A stretch of DNA of 64,000 nucleotides from an uncultured Bacteroidia bacterium (GCA_902785575.1 CACZZF010000012.1:159960-223959); one strand, 5' to 3'; numbered from the stretch's first letter, positions 8,710-17,482 are shown. Notes: generated by a model from the sequence alone, not told the origin. Numbers and translations are program-made.

Positions 8710-9147
8710 ATGGAAGAGAATCTTAAACTGGATAACCAGCTCTGTTTCAGGCTGTATACCGCCTCACGCCTTCTCACCCAGGTCTACAATCCTCTGCTGT
8801 CGGAGTATGGGCTCACCTATCCACAGTATCTGGCCTTGATGGTCCTGTGGGAGAAGGACGCGATGCCGGTTAACGATATAGCCAAGAAGCTTTTCTTGGA
8901 GACAAACACAGTGACTCCACTGCTGAAAAGGATGGAGGCGGAAGGACTTGTCACTAGGGACAAAAGTTCAAATGACGGGCGTCAGACTATCGTGAGGCTG
9001 ACCCAAAAAGGATACTCTTTGCGGGAGAAACTCTCCTTCGTCCCTGACAAGGTAGGTTCAGCCGTCATCTGTGAAACCGTCACACCGGAAACAGTCCCCG
9101 CGCTTTTCAAGATGTTGGATGATATAATATTGAGACTCAAGGCATAG
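8710..9147 (+). CDS. MarR-family regulator, OhrR-like
   Basis: The 145-residue protein has the MarR winged-helix layout: dimer helices at both ends, a recognition segment VNDIAKKLFLETNTVTPLLKRME and a wing with RDKSSNDGRQTIVRLT. A Cys near residue 13 in LDNQLCFRLYTASR matches the reactive cysteine of OhrR, which senses organic hydroperoxides. It is the second gene of an operon with glutathione peroxidase, five bases apart. It most likely represses its own operon through the palindrome at 8086-8101 until the cysteine is oxidised. The operator link is inferred. Confidence 0.85.
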   Translation: MEENLKLDNQLCFRLYTASRLLTQVYNPLLSEYGLTYPQYLALMVLWEKDAMPVNDIAKKLFLETNTVTPLLKRMEAEGLVTRDKSSNDGRQTIVRLTQKGYSLREKLSFVPDKVGSAVICETVTPETVPALFKMLDDIILRLKA

Positions 9148-9208
9148 CGGTTTTGTTTGGTTATCCGACGATAATTCACTATTTTTACGTCAAATCAAAC
9201 GAACCGTT

Positions 9209-10606
9209 ATGAAAAGAATATCCATCATTCTGGCTGCCGCTTTAGCTTTGGTTATAAGCGGCAATCTCTCCGCTCAGCAAAAAGCGGATCCCAAAGGCGG
9301 CATCAGCGCCGACATGTTGAAAGAAATACGTAAGGGGTACGAAGGTACCGCCTCTGACAAGGCCATCAAGAATGCCCTCAACACCACCGCGATAGGTGTT
9401 CTCGCCGCCAACTCTGAGAACATCGCGATGATAGACACCCATTTCTCAGACCAAGTCAAGACCAAGGGCATCACCGACCAGAAATCCTCTGGCCGCTGCT
9501 GGTTGTTCTCCGGCCTTAATGTCTTGAGAGCCAGGATGATCGACAAATATGACCTGGGCCCTTTCACATTCTCACAGAACTACTGTTTCTTCTACGACCA
9601 GCTCGAGAAAGCGAACTTGTTCCTCCAGGGTGTGATTGACACTAAGGACAAGGGTTTCGACGACCGTGAGGTCGACTGGCTGTTCAGCAATCCCATTGGC
9701 GACGGTGGCCAGTTCACCGGAGTAGCCAACCTGGTGATGAAGTATGGCGTAGTCCCTTCTGACATAATGCCTGAGACTCTCAACGCCAACAGCACCTCGG
9801 CGATGCGTACCCAGATAGCCACCAAGCTTCGCGAGGACGGTCTCAAACTGCGCGAAGCCAAGCCGAAGGACTGCCAAGCCCTTAAGACCGAGATGCTTAA
9901 AGAGATCTACCGCATGCTCGTCCTTTGCCTCGGGGAGCCCCCGACAGAGTTCGAGTACACCATGCGCGACTCCAAAGACAAGGTCATCAGCACCAAGTCC
10001 TACACTCCCCTCTCATTCTATCAGGAATATATCGGAGAGGACCTCAACAACAATTACATCATGTTGATGAACGATCCTTCCAGGGAATACGGTAAAGTAT
10101 ATGAGATCGCATATGATCGCCACGTTTATGACGGTCAGAACTGGGTGTACCTTAATGTCCCCGTGGAGACCATCAAGGAAATCGCCATCAAGTCAATCAA
10201 GGACAACACCGCCATGTATTTCTCATGCGATGTGGGCAAGTTCAGCAACAGGCAGAAAGGCACCCTTGATCTCGCCAACTTCGACTATAATTCCCTCTTC
10301 GGCACCACCTTCGGGATGGACAAGAAGCAGAGGATCATGACCCACGCCAGCGGCTCATCACACGCCATGACCCTGATCGCCGTGGATATCAAGGACGGCA
10401 AGCCCGTCAAATGGATGGTCGAGAACAGCTGGGGTGCCGCCAGCGGCTACAAGGGCAACCTGATCATGACCGACGAGTGGTTCAACGAATACATGTTCCG
10501 CCTCGTTGTCGAGAAGAAATATGTCCCCGAGTCACTTAAGGCTCAGCTGGCCCAGAAGCCTATCCTGCTGCCCGCATGGGATCCTATGTTCATGCCCGAG
10601 GAATAG
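9209..10606 (+). CDS. pepC: Exported aminopeptidase C / bleomycin hydrolase-type C1 peptidase
   Basis: The 465-residue protein has a signal peptide (about 1-22, ending LSAQQ) and the complete papain-like triad of the C1B family: Cys in SSGRCWLFSG (about residue 98), His in ASGSSHAMTLIAVD and Asn in WMVENSWG. The N-terminal helix and the long insert between Cys and His are typical of bleomycin hydrolase, a self-compartmentalising hexamer that trims N-terminal residues from peptides. Bacteroidales often carry such a signal-peptide version, so it probably works in the periplasm. The last residues (MFMPEE) do not match the usual C-terminal gate. An imperfect inverted repeat spans the 61-base gap before it. 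Confidence 0.9.
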   Translation: MKRISIILAAALALVISGNLSAQQKADPKGGISADMLKEIRKGYEGTASDKAIKNALNTTAIGVLAANSENIAMIDTHFSDQVKTKGITDQKSSGRCWLFSGLNVLRARMIDKYDLGPFTFSQNYCFFYDQLEKANLFLQGVIDTKDKGFDDREVDWLFSNPIGDGGQFTGVANLVMKYGVVPSDIMPETLNANSTSAMRTQIATKLREDGLKLREAKPKDCQALKTEMLKEIYRMLVLCLGEPPTEFEYTMRDSKDKVISTKSYTPLSFYQEYIGEDLNNNYIMLMNDPSREYGKVYEIAYDRHVYDGQNWVYLNVPVETIKEIAIKSIKDNTAMYFSCDVGKFSNRQKGTLDLANFDYNSLFGTTFGMDKKQRIMTHASGSSHAMTLIAVDIKDGKPVKWMVENSWGAASGYKGNLIMTDEWFNEYMFRLVVEKKYVPESLKAQLAQKPILLPAWDPMFMPEE

Positions 10607-10620
10607 AACCTTAATCCGAG

Positions 10621-13266
10621 ATGCCCCGTAAAATATTCCTCATCGACGGACACGCCCTCGTGTTCAAGATGTACTACGCCTTCATCCGCAGGCCGATGAT
10701 CAACTCCAAGGGAGCTGACATGTCGATTCTGTACGGTTTCACCAAATACATTCTGGAACTAATTGAGCGTGAGTCTCCTGACTATCTGGCAGTGGCTTTT
10801 GACCCGCCAGGAGGGACATTCCGTAACAAGATGTTCCCGGAGTACAAGGCCAACAGGACCGAGACTCCCCAACTCGTGATCGACGCTCTGGAGCCTTTGC
10901 GGGAGCTTTGCCAGGCGATGAATATCCCTACCCTCATGATCATGGGCTACGAGGCGGACGATGTGATCGGTTCTGTGGCAAAGCGTTGCTCTAAGGAAGG
11001 TTTGGATGTCTACATGGTAACTCCAGACAAAGACTACGGACAGCTTATCGAGGACCACATCTGGCAGTACAAGCCAGGTAAGGCGGGTGGTGACAACGAG
11101 ATTCTCGGAGTCAGCGAAATTGAGGCGAAGTACGGAATACAATCCCCCGCCCAGGTTATCGACATGTTGACCATCTGCGGAGATACGGCCGACAATGTCC
11201 CTGGAGTCAAAGGCGTGGGCGAGGTCGGGGCCAGCAAACTCGTGGCGAAATACGGATCGGTACAAGGTATTTATGATCATCTGGACGAGTTGTCCCCGAG
11301 ACAGAAAGTCATGTTCGAGGAAGCCCAGGACCACATCGGATTAAGCCGGGAACTTGTGACGATAAAAACCGACATAGACGTCGATGTTCCTACCGAGGAT
11401 ATGAGAGTCGACAAGGCCTACGGTCCGGATCTGGCAGACCTGTTTGAGAAATATGAGTTCAACTCCCTCCAGCGGTTCCTCGGCCATGTGGCGACACGCA
11501 TGGCACAAGATGAGAAACAGTTGGAAATCAAAGTGGTAAAGCCATACGAAATAATCACGGCAGCCCGAAAGTCAGGCAGCTGCTCAATAATAACCGAGGC
11601 AGCTGACGGAGGCATATTCTCAAATATCCGCCGGATGATCGTAGGGACCTGCGGTTCGGAATACATGGTAGCCGAAGGTGGGGTTAAGGACTTCAAATCT
11701 CTTCTTGAGGATGGGGATATCTCCAAATGCGGAGATGATCTTAAACGGCAGATGAACCTGATCTCGGCAGCCGGTATGGACCTTCGGGGAGAACTCCTCG
11801 ACATCGGCCTGATGCATTACCTCATTGATCCTGAGAAGAGTCACAAGATCGATGTGTTGTCCCAGAGCCTGGCTGGCCTGTCCATCGAGTCCCCTGAGCA
11901 GGAGTCCCAAGCCGCCACCGGCTCTTTGTTCGATGATATCCCATCTGATGAAGCTCGGTCAGACAGGAGCAGGGAGGCTGCTATTTTATTGATTCTCAAG
12001 GACAAGCTACAAGAGGACTTAAAGGCTAAAGGTGCGGCTGACTTGTATGGCCGCATGGAGGAACCCCTATTACGGGTGTTGTCCAGGATGGAAAGGGCTG
12101 GAGTCCGGGTGGACCTCGGCTCACTGAAAGACTACACCGCCAAGCTCCGCGAGGAAATGGTGGAAAGGGAGGCGAAAGTCAGGGAGCTGGCCGGCGAACC
12201 ATCCCTCAATGTCTCTTCACCCAAACAAATCGGGGAGATCCTTTTCGAGAAACTGAATCTCGCCACGAAACCCAAGAAAAACGCCAACGGGACTTATTCA
12301 ACAGATGAGACCACCCTTCTGGATATCGCGGGGAAGCATCCCATCGTGGATGAGATTCTGGAGTTCCGGGCGGTGAAGAAATTGCTGTCGACCTACATAG
12401 AGCCCTTCCCGTCATATATCGACCCTGCTGACGGCAAGGTCCACACGACCTTCAACCAGGCTCTGACAGCCACAGGAAGGCTAAGTTCCTCCAACCCTAA
12501 CCTGCAGAACATTCCGATAAGGACTGACCGGGGACGTGAGATCCGCAAGGCATTCGTGCCGTCAACCCCTAAAGGTCTGATCATGTCAGCTGACTATTCG
12601 CAGATCGAGTTAAGGATTATGGCTCACCTGAGTTGCGACCAACACCTGATCAGCGCCTTCAAGAATGGAGTGGATGTACATGCGGCGACCGCGGCGAAAA
12701 TATTCGGGATACCACATGAGGAAGTCACCGCGTACCAGAGGAGAATCGCCAAGACCGCCAATTTCGGCATCATGTACGGCATATCATCTTTCGGTCTGGC
12801 ACAAAGGCTGAGAATAGGAAGAAAAGAGGCCCAGAAGATTATCGAGGACTATTTCGCCGGGTTCCCGTCTATCCGTTCCTTCATCGAGGACACCAAGGAG
12901 GCCGCAAGAGAGACAGGCTATGTTGAAACCCTATTCGGACGCCGCAGGTATATTCCAGAGATCAACTCCAAGAACGGGACGATCCGGGCGTTAGCGGAAA
13001 GGAACGCCGTCAACGCCCCCATACAGGGCACTTCGGCGGACATCATCAAGCTCGCGATGATAGCTGTCGACGAGGAGATGGCGGCAAGGGGCATGAAATC
13101 CAGGATGGTGCTGCAGATCCATGACGAGCTTGTGTTCGACACCCTCCCCGAAGAAGTGGAGGTCCTTAAGGATATTGTTGTCTCCAAGATGGAGAACGTT
13201 GTGAAACTGAGCGTACCGCTCACAGTAGAATGCGATTATGGCGAAAACTGGCTTGAAGCCCATTGA
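10621..13266 (+). CDS. polA: DNA polymerase I
   Basis: The 881-residue protein contains an N-terminal 5'-3' exonuclease (residues about 1-290, with FLIDGHALVFK, AFDPPGGTFRNKMFPEYKANR and GVKGVGEVGASKL), a central 3'-5' exonuclease-like fold (about 305-460) and a family-A polymerase domain (about 480-881). Polymerase motifs A (SADYSQIELRIMAHLS), B (RRIAKTANFGIMYGIS) and C (QIHDELVF) are intact. In the central domain the D-x-E metal motif is absent (CSIITEAADGG in its place), so proofreading is probably lost. It functions in Okazaki processing and repair. The 3' end overlaps the sigma factor gene by 29 bases. Confidence 0.95.
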   Translation: MPRKIFLIDGHALVFKMYYAFIRRPMINSKGADMSILYGFTKYILELIERESPDYLAVAFDPPGGTFRNKMFPEYKANRTETPQLVIDALEPLRELCQAMNIPTLMIMGYEADDVIGSVAKRCSKEGLDVYMVTPDKDYGQLIEDHIWQYKPGKAGGDNEILGVSEIEAKYGIQSPAQVIDMLTICGDTADNVPGVKGVGEVGASKLVAKYGSVQGIYDHLDELSPRQKVMFEEAQDHIGLSRELVTIKTDIDVDVPTEDMRVDKAYGPDLADLFEKYEFNSLQRFLGHVATRMAQDEKQLEIKVVKPYEIITAARKSGSCSIITEAADGGIFSNIRRMIVGTCGSEYMVAEGGVKDFKSLLEDGDISKCGDDLKRQMNLISAAGMDLRGELLDIGLMHYLIDPEKSHKIDVLSQSLAGLSIESPEQESQAATGSLFDDIPSDEARSDRSREAAILLILKDKLQEDLKAKGAADLYGRMEEPLLRVLSRMERAGVRVDLGSLKDYTAKLREEMVEREAKVRELAGEPSLNVSSPKQIGEILFEKLNLATKPKKNANGTYSTDETTLLDIAGKHPIVDEILEFRAVKKLLSTYIEPFPSYIDPADGKVHTTFNQALTATGRLSSSNPNLQNIPIRTDRGREIRKAFVPSTPKGLIMSADYSQIELRIMAHLSCDQHLISAFKNGVDVHAATAAKIFGIPHEEVTAYQRRIAKTANFGIMYGISSFGLAQRLRIGRKEAQKIIEDYFAGFPSIRSFIEDTKEAARETGYVETLFGRRRYIPEINSKNGTIRALAERNAVNAPIQGTSADIIKLAMIAVDEEMAARGMKSRMVLQIHDELVFDTLPEEVEVLKDIVVSKMENVVKLSVPLTVECDYGENWLEAH

Positions 13267-13840
13267 TGAGCTGATAGTGCTTGCCAAAGGCGGCAATGGT
13301 CTGGCCTTCACTGCGTTGTGGGACAGACACATAGATCTGTTGCGCTCGTACATAAAGAACCGTTTCAAGAACATCGACGACTATGATGTCGACGACATCT
13401 GCTCCCGAAGCTTCGAGAAAGCCTTCCGGCAGATCCACAACTTCGACGACTCAAAGAGCCAGTTCCCCACTTGGCTGTTCACTATAGCGAGGAACACAGC
13501 CCTGGACACCCTTGAGAAAGACAAGAGGATCCATCCGAAGAACCAGATAGTTTACCTTGATGACGATACCCAGTCATCAGGCTTGGAAGGCATTCCGGAC
13601 CAAGCTGACGACGCCTTGGGCAAACTGATCAAGATCGAGAACGAGGAAGAGAGGGTCAAGTATATCGACCGTCTCCCTGAGCTTTACCGAGAGGTCGCCC
13701 GTAAAAGGCTTATAGACGGGATGAAGTATGATGAGATAGCCGCCAGTATGGACATCGAGCTGAACACCGTGAAGACACGCATCCGGCGGGCAAAACAAAT
13801 AATCGACAAACTACGCGCGGAAGAGGAGGAGGAAGTATGA
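13238..13840 (+). CDS. ECF-type RNA polymerase sigma factor
   Basis: The 200-residue protein has a sigma region 2 (LWDRHIDLLRSYIKNRF, then DVDDICSRSFEKAFRQIHNFD and FPTWLFTIARNTALD) and region 4 (LPELYREVARKRLIDGMKYDEIAASMDIELNTVKTRIRRAKQ). It starts inside polA and ends with ATGA overlap into rsmG, so the three genes are translationally linked. No anti-sigma gene lies next to it. A conserved position between polA and rsmG would point to a growth-linked rather than stress role, but I cannot check synteny. The ATG at 13238 keeps all of region 2. Confidence 0.88.
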   Translation: MAKTGLKPIDELIVLAKGGNGLAFTALWDRHIDLLRSYIKNRFKNIDDYDVDDICSRSFEKAFRQIHNFDDSKSQFPTWLFTIARNTALDTLEKDKRIHPKNQIVYLDDDTQSSGLEGIPDQADDALGKLIKIENEEERVKYIDRLPELYREVARKRLIDGMKYDEIAASMDIELNTVKTRIRRAKQIIDKLRAEEEEEV

Positions 13841-14508
13841 TGGATTTCAATCGGTTCGAGGCATTTTTGAGGGAATCGTTCCCTGAGGTGAGCGATAGCC
13901 AGATGGACAAATTCCGCGAGATGGATGGGTTGTACCGTGACTGGAACTCTAAGATAAATGTCATCTCGAGGAAGGACCTGGACGGACTTTACGACCATCA
14001 TGTCCTCCATTCACTGGCAATAGCCTATTACCTCAAGTCTATTCGTCCGGAAGAATATGCCGCCCTGCTTGCCTCTGATAATGAGGTGTCAATCCTGGAT
14101 CTCGGTACAGGCGGCGGATTCCCTGGAATCCCTTTGGCGATTATGTTCCCGGGGGCAAGGCTGACCCTATGCGACTCTATACGCAAAAAGACCGTGGTCG
14201 CTTCCGAGGTCGCCTCCTCCCTTGGCTTGGATAATGTCAAGGTGGTCAACGCCAGGGCCGAGACTTTGACCGAGAAGTTCAACTACGTGGTTTCCAGAGC
14301 CGTAGCCTCATTGGTGGATTTCTATCCTTGGGTTAAGGGAAAATATTCAAAAAGCATCTTATACCTCAAGGGAGGCGATATAAATGAAGAGATTAACGAC
14401 ATGATGGCCAGATTCAGGATGAGAAAGGGGTCCGTTTCGACGTGGCCGGTAGGATCATGGCTGTCTGACAATTATTTCGAGGGTAAATTCGTCATAAATA
14501 TTTTGTAA
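13837..14508 (+). CDS. rsmG: 16S rRNA (guanine(527)-N7)-methyltransferase
   Basis: The 223-residue protein shows the RsmG pattern: YRDWNSKINVISRKD, HHVLHSLAI, the SAM-binding loop LDLGTGGGFPGIPLAI (about residues 85-100), then CDSIRKKTVVASEVA and NARAE. It methylates G527 of 16S rRNA in the 530 loop; loss gives low-level streptomycin resistance in other bacteria. It overlaps the sigma gene by four bases. Its C-terminus lies about 17 bases before the -7 element of the next promoter. Confidence 0.93.
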   Translation: MMDFNRFEAFLRESFPEVSDSQMDKFREMDGLYRDWNSKINVISRKDLDGLYDHHVLHSLAIAYYLKSIRPEEYAALLASDNEVSILDLGTGGGFPGIPLAIMFPGARLTLCDSIRKKTVVASEVASSLGLDNVKVVNARAETLTEKFNYVVSRAVASLVDFYPWVKGKYSKSILYLKGGDINEEINDMMARFRMRKGSVSTWPVGSWLSDNYFEGKFVINIL

Positions 14509-14532
14509 ATTTCATTAAAAGGCTTAAATTTG
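14502..14532 (+). promoter_or_regulatory. Bacteroidota-type promoter for rpmH
   Basis: TTTG at 14502-14505 and TAAATTTG at 14525-14532 are separated by 19 bases, a close match to the Bacteroidota consensus. The first element lies at the very end of rsmG. Transcription would start near 14539, about 28 bases before the rpmH ATG. Confidence 0.7.
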
Positions 14533-14566
14533 CACTCCCTTTTTGGAAATATAAAAAATAAAAGAT

Positions 14567-14719
14567 ATGAAAAGAACATACCAACCCTCAAACCGCAAGC
14601 GCGTGAACAAGCACGGATTCCGCGAGAGGATGTCCACAGCCAACGGACGCCGCGTCCTCGCATCCCGTCGCCGTCATGGCCGCAAGAGACTGACCGTATC
14701 ATCTGAGGACAGGTGGTAA
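14567..14719 (+). CDS. rpmH: 50S ribosomal protein L34
   Basis: The 50-residue, Arg/Lys-rich protein begins [18 protein letters not shown] and continues with [15 protein letters not shown], the unmistakable L34 pattern, with a short Bacteroidota-like tail ending SSEDRW. L34 is a late-assembling large-subunit protein near the exit region. It has its own promoter and a strong terminator, so it is a monocistronic unit. It is not beside rnpA or dnaA here. Confidence 0.97.
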   Translation: MKRTYQPSNRKRVNKHGFRERMSTANGRRVLASRRRHGRKRLTVSSEDRW

Positions 14720-14737
14720 TCGTCAATCGACTCTTAC

Positions 14738-14766
14738 GGCAGGTCCATTGAGACCTGCCTTTTTTT
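14738..14766 (+). terminator. Intrinsic terminator after rpmH
   Basis: A perfect 8-bp stem (GGCAGGTC / GACCTGCC) with a 6-base loop is followed by seven T residues. It ends rpmH and precedes the tadA start by 14 bases. Confidence 0.92.
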
Positions 14767-14780
14767 GTATCCGGGGAGTG

Positions 14781-15215
14781 ATGGACATCGACGAGAAATA
14801 CATGACTGAAGCCTTGCGGGAGGCCTACGCTGCCCTTGATGAGGGAGAAATCCCCATAGGGGCTGTCGTGGTGTTCAAGGGCAGAATCATAGGGAGAGGT
14901 CACAACATGACCGAAAGACTTCATGACCCGACCGCCCATGCCGAGATGATCGCAATCACCGCGGCAACCGAGGCAATGGGGGGGAAATACCTGAACGACT
15001 GCACGTTGTATGTCACGGTGGAGCCATGTCCGATGTGTGCCGGAGGACTCAATTGGGCCCAGATCGGAAGAATCGTTTATGGGGCTATCGATCCCCGCAG
15101 AGGTTACTCCTTGTTCTCCCCTTCCCTGCTCCATCCCAAGACAGAAGTGAGTGCGGGGGTGCTCGCAGAGGAATGTTCCGCGCTGATGACTGATTTTTTC
15201 AAGTCGAAAAGGTAA
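14781..15215 (+). CDS. tadA: tRNA-specific adenosine deaminase
   Basis: The 144-residue protein carries the cytidine/adenosine deaminase zinc motifs HAEMIAI (HAE, catalytic Glu) and PCPMCAGG. With GAVVVFKGRIIGRGHN and the N-terminal MTEALREAYAA helix, it matches TadA, which converts A34 to inosine in tRNA-Arg(ACG). I choose the ATG at 14781: an upstream in-frame ATG at 14748 lies inside the rpmH terminator loop and would add an unrelated sequence. Its own promoter is not obvious, so read-through past the terminator or a weak start inside the gap must serve it. Confidence 0.92.
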   Translation: MDIDEKYMTEALREAYAALDEGEIPIGAVVVFKGRIIGRGHNMTERLHDPTAHAEMIAITAATEAMGGKYLNDCTLYVTVEPCPMCAGGLNWAQIGRIVYGAIDPRRGYSLFSPSLLHPKTEVSAGVLAEECSALMTDFFKSKR

Positions 15216-15222
15216 AAAAAAC

Positions 15223-15252
15223 TTGGATTGTCGAAAAAGATTCCTATCTTTG
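15223..15252 (+). promoter_or_regulatory. Promoter for tRNA-Val
   Basis: TTG at 15223-15225 is followed after 19 bases by TATCTTTG at 15245-15252, a match to TAnnTTTG. The mature tRNA begins 12 bases further on. Confidence 0.7.
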
Positions 15253-15263
15253 CAATCCCAAAC

Positions 15264-15338
15264 GAGGGCTTAGCTCAGTTGGTTTAGAGCGCTTGCTTGA
15301 CAGGCAAGAGGTCGGCAGTTCAAATCTGCCAGTCCTCA
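15264..15338 (+). tRNA. tRNA-Val (anticodon GAC)
   Basis: The sequence folds as a complete cloverleaf: a 7-bp acceptor stem (GAGGGCT / AGTCCTC, one G-T), D-arm GCTC...GAGC, anticodon stem CTTGC/GCAAG with loop TTGACAG (anticodon GAC), and T-arm GGCAG-TTCAAAT-CTGCC. The discriminator is A, and CCA is not encoded. It reads GUC valine codons. Confidence 0.95.
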
Positions 15339-15346
15339 CAAGAAGG

Positions 15347-15383
15347 AAAGAGTGCCGCTTTCGGAGCGGCACTCTTTATTTTT
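15347..15383 (+). terminator. Intrinsic terminator after tRNA-Val
   Basis: A 13-bp perfect stem (left arm 15347-15359, right arm 15365-15377, core GTGCCGC/GCGGCAC) with loop TTCGG is followed by a T-rich tract. It ends the tRNA unit 12 bases before the tcdA ATG. Confidence 0.92.
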
Positions 15384-15394
15384 ATTATTCCGCC

Positions 15395-16213
15395 ATGATC
15401 TCAGGAATCGAGAACGCCATATACAACCGCGCTTCCCTTCTCGTCGGCCAAGATGTGATGAAAGCCCTTAGCGAGGCAAAGGTCATCATATTCGGAGTCG
15501 GAGGAGTCGGAAGCTGGTGCGCCGAGGGCTTGGTCCGATCCGGGGTAAAACACTTGACCATAGTCGATTCCGACCGTGTCTGCATTACCAATGTCAACCG
15601 CCAGCTTATGGCCACTCCGTCCACTGTCGGCCAGGTCAAGGTCGATGCCTTGAAAGCCAGACTCCTGGAGATCAATCCAAAAGCGGATATCGAGGCGGTT
15701 CAGAAGATATATTCCTCAGAGACAGGCGAGGAATTCGGTTTGGAGAATTATGACTATATCATCGACGCCATCGACTCCCTCAAAGACAAAGCGGACCTCA
15801 TATTGAGAGCCACATCCACGAAAGCGGTGTTCTTCAGTTCAATGGGCGCGGCGTGCAAGATCGATCCCAGAGGCGTAAAAGTGGCCGAGTTCTGGAATGT
15901 CAGGGGATGCCCGCTCGGAGCGGCGATCCGGAAGAAATTTAAGAGAAACAAGACCTTCCCCTCCCACAAATTCCTTTGCGTCTACGATGAGGAAGTTCTT
16001 GATAATCTGGGGAAAAGCACAGATTGCGGTACGGCGAGATGCATGTGTCCGAAAGCGGAAGGAGGCCCGGGAGACCCTTCCCTGCTGAACCATGAATGGT
16101 GTTCACAAAAAGCCAGGATAAATGGTACCCTGGCTCATATAACCGCCATCTTCGGGATGACCCTTAGCGGCCTCGTCATCGAAGACATCTACCGCAAAAC
16201 CATGTCATCCTGA
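15395..16213 (+). CDS. tcdA: tRNA threonylcarbamoyladenosine dehydratase
   Basis: The 272-residue E1/ThiF-fold protein has the ATP-binding loop VIIFGVGGVGSWCAEGLVRSG, the DSDRVCITNVNRQ motif, DAIDSLKDKADLI and the catalytic-Cys region of TcdA (CSTDCGTARCMC-like: KSTDCGTARCMCPKAEGG). It catalyses ATP-dependent dehydration of t6A37 to cyclic ct6A in ANN-decoding tRNAs. I chose the ATG at 15395, because longer in-frame starts fall inside tRNA-Val. The last codons (TCA TCC TGA) come from a dispersed palindromic repeat. Confidence 0.92.
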   Translation: MISGIENAIYNRASLLVGQDVMKALSEAKVIIFGVGGVGSWCAEGLVRSGVKHLTIVDSDRVCITNVNRQLMATPSTVGQVKVDALKARLLEINPKADIEAVQKIYSSETGEEFGLENYDYIIDAIDSLKDKADLILRATSTKAVFFSSMGAACKIDPRGVKVAEFWNVRGCPLGAAIRKKFKRNKTFPSHKFLCVYDEEVLDNLGKSTDCGTARCMCPKAEGGPGDPSLLNHEWCSQKARINGTLAHITAIFGMTLSGLVIEDIYRKTMSS

Positions 16214-16231
16214 GCGCCAGCGAAGGATCTT
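16206..16231. repeat. Dispersed palindromic repeat between convergent genes
   Basis: ATCCTGAGCG...AGCGAAGGAT is an inverted repeat of the family found repeatedly in this window. It contains the tcdA stop codon and abuts the stop of the convergent acyltransferase gene, so it may act as a bidirectional terminator. Confidence 0.7.
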
Positions 16232-17342
16232 ATACCTTCAGGAAAACCTTCTTCTTGTAAAGGAACCAGAGGAACAGCCATGAGACGGCGAAGTAGCCTG
16301 TCACCACTATGAGCTGACCGAGAGGCTCCGGGCATAGACCGGCCAATCCTGAGACAAAGAAGTTGCTGATATCATCAAAGGGGATGATTCTTTGAGCCAT
16401 ATAGATGGTTATCGAATTCAGTCCAACGACCTCGAAGAACTTCGTCCAGCCCTTCCAGCCACGGACATCAATCAGATAATAGAACAGGGCGAAAAGTCCA
16501 AGGGAATATGCCCCCACGACCAACACGAAAGTGCTGGACCACAACTTTTTATTGATAGGACATACAGTGCTCCAGACAAGTCCGATAACCAGCATCGCCA
16601 CGGCGGCCAAGGCCATGTACAGAGACTTCTTGCCTCCTGATATCTTACTATCGTCCACCCTGACAAACTCACCAGTGAACATTCCGAGCATAGCTGTCAC
16701 GATGGCGGGAAGCAGGCTCAGCAAGCCCTCAGGGTCAAATAGACCTTTCTGATAAATATGGTTAGGGAACAGCACACGGTCTATGTATCCCACAAGGTTT
16801 CCCTCCAATGAGAGAGGACCAGCTCCCGCTGGAGCGTCCGGTGCGGGGACAAACCTCAAAAGAAGCCAATACCCGATGAGCAAGGCGGCGGCGATCACTG
16901 CCCTGGCCTTGGGCTTGAGATTAATGAACAGCAATGCGGCGAACATCCAGGCGAAGCCGATACGGGCGAGGACACTGAATATTCTCAAAGTCGGAAACTT
17001 AAGCTTGAAAAACCCGTTGTAGACCAGTCCAAGAAGGAAAAGCACCAAGGCTCTCCTGAATATCTTCCCATAAATCTTGCCTCTGGTAGATCCTTTGGAG
17101 ACCTGTTTGGCATATGAGAACGGAAAAGATATTCCCGCAATGAAAAGGAATAACGGGAATATGGTGTCGTGGTGACGGAGGCCATCCCAGGCCGCATGAT
17201 GCATCTGTGTCTCAAGCCAGCATGATTCACCGCCCGGGAAAAGGCAGCATATGGCGCTGATGATGGAAGCGAATCCCATGATAAAAATCATGTCGAAACC
17301 TCTGAGGGTATCAAGGGAAAGAAGACGTTTGCCCGGTTCCAT
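16230..17342 (-). CDS. DUF5009 / heparan-alpha-glucosaminide acetyltransferase-like membrane protein
   Basis: The 370-residue polytopic protein begins with RLLSLDTLRGFDMIFIMGFA and has W-D-G-L-R-H-H-D-T-I-F-P-L-F-L-F-I-A-G around residues 51-70, the signature of the COG4299 family (HGSNAT/NagX-like). About ten to eleven membrane helices are visible. Members transfer acetyl groups across a membrane onto sugars; in Bacteroidota the family is linked to glycan metabolism, with substrate unknown here. Its 3' end faces tcdA across a palindromic repeat. It starts 24 bases downstream of the tRNA-Gln on the same strand. Confidence 0.85.
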   Translation of the reverse strand: MEPGKRLLSLDTLRGFDMIFIMGFASIISAICCLFPGGESCWLETQMHHAAWDGLRHHDTIFPLFLFIAGISFPFSYAKQVSKGSTRGKIYGKIFRRALVLFLLGLVYNGFFKLKFPTLRIFSVLARIGFAWMFAALLFINLKPKARAVIAAALLIGYWLLLRFVPAPDAPAGAGPLSLEGNLVGYIDRVLFPNHIYQKGLFDPEGLLSLLPAIVTAMLGMFTGEFVRVDDSKISGGKKSLYMALAAVAMLVIGLVWSTVCPINKKLWSSTFVLVVGAYSLGLFALFYYLIDVRGWKGWTKFFEVVGLNSITIYMAQRIIPFDDISNFFVSGLAGLCPEPLGQLIVVTGYFAVSWLFLWFLYKKKVFLKV

Positions 17343-17365
17343 GGCTGAAAAATTATGTGGGATAG

Positions 17366-17436
17366 TTGAGGTAAGAGGGTTCGAACCTCTACTGAGGGAA
17401 CCAAAATCCCTAGTGCTACCATTACACCATACCTCA
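17366..17436 (-). tRNA. tRNA-Gln (anticodon TTG)
   Basis: Minus-strand cloverleaf: acceptor TGAGGTA/TACCTCA, short D-arm with GGTGTAATGGTAGCAC, anticodon stem AGGGA/TCCCT with loop TTTTGGT (anticodon TTG), and T-arm AGAGG-TTCGAAC-CTCT. CCA is not encoded. It lies directly upstream of the DUF5009 gene and may be co-transcribed with it. Confidence 0.93.
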
Positions 17437-17482
17437 ATTCGATTCGCGAATTTATCGAGTTTTTACTAAATTAGCAAATCAA

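Noticed and set aside
14748..14780. Upstream ATG for tadA at 14748
   Set aside because: It lies in the loop of the rpmH terminator and adds residues without family similarity.
15293..15394. Upstream start for tcdA inside tRNA-Val
   Set aside because: The region is a complete tRNA followed by a strong terminator.
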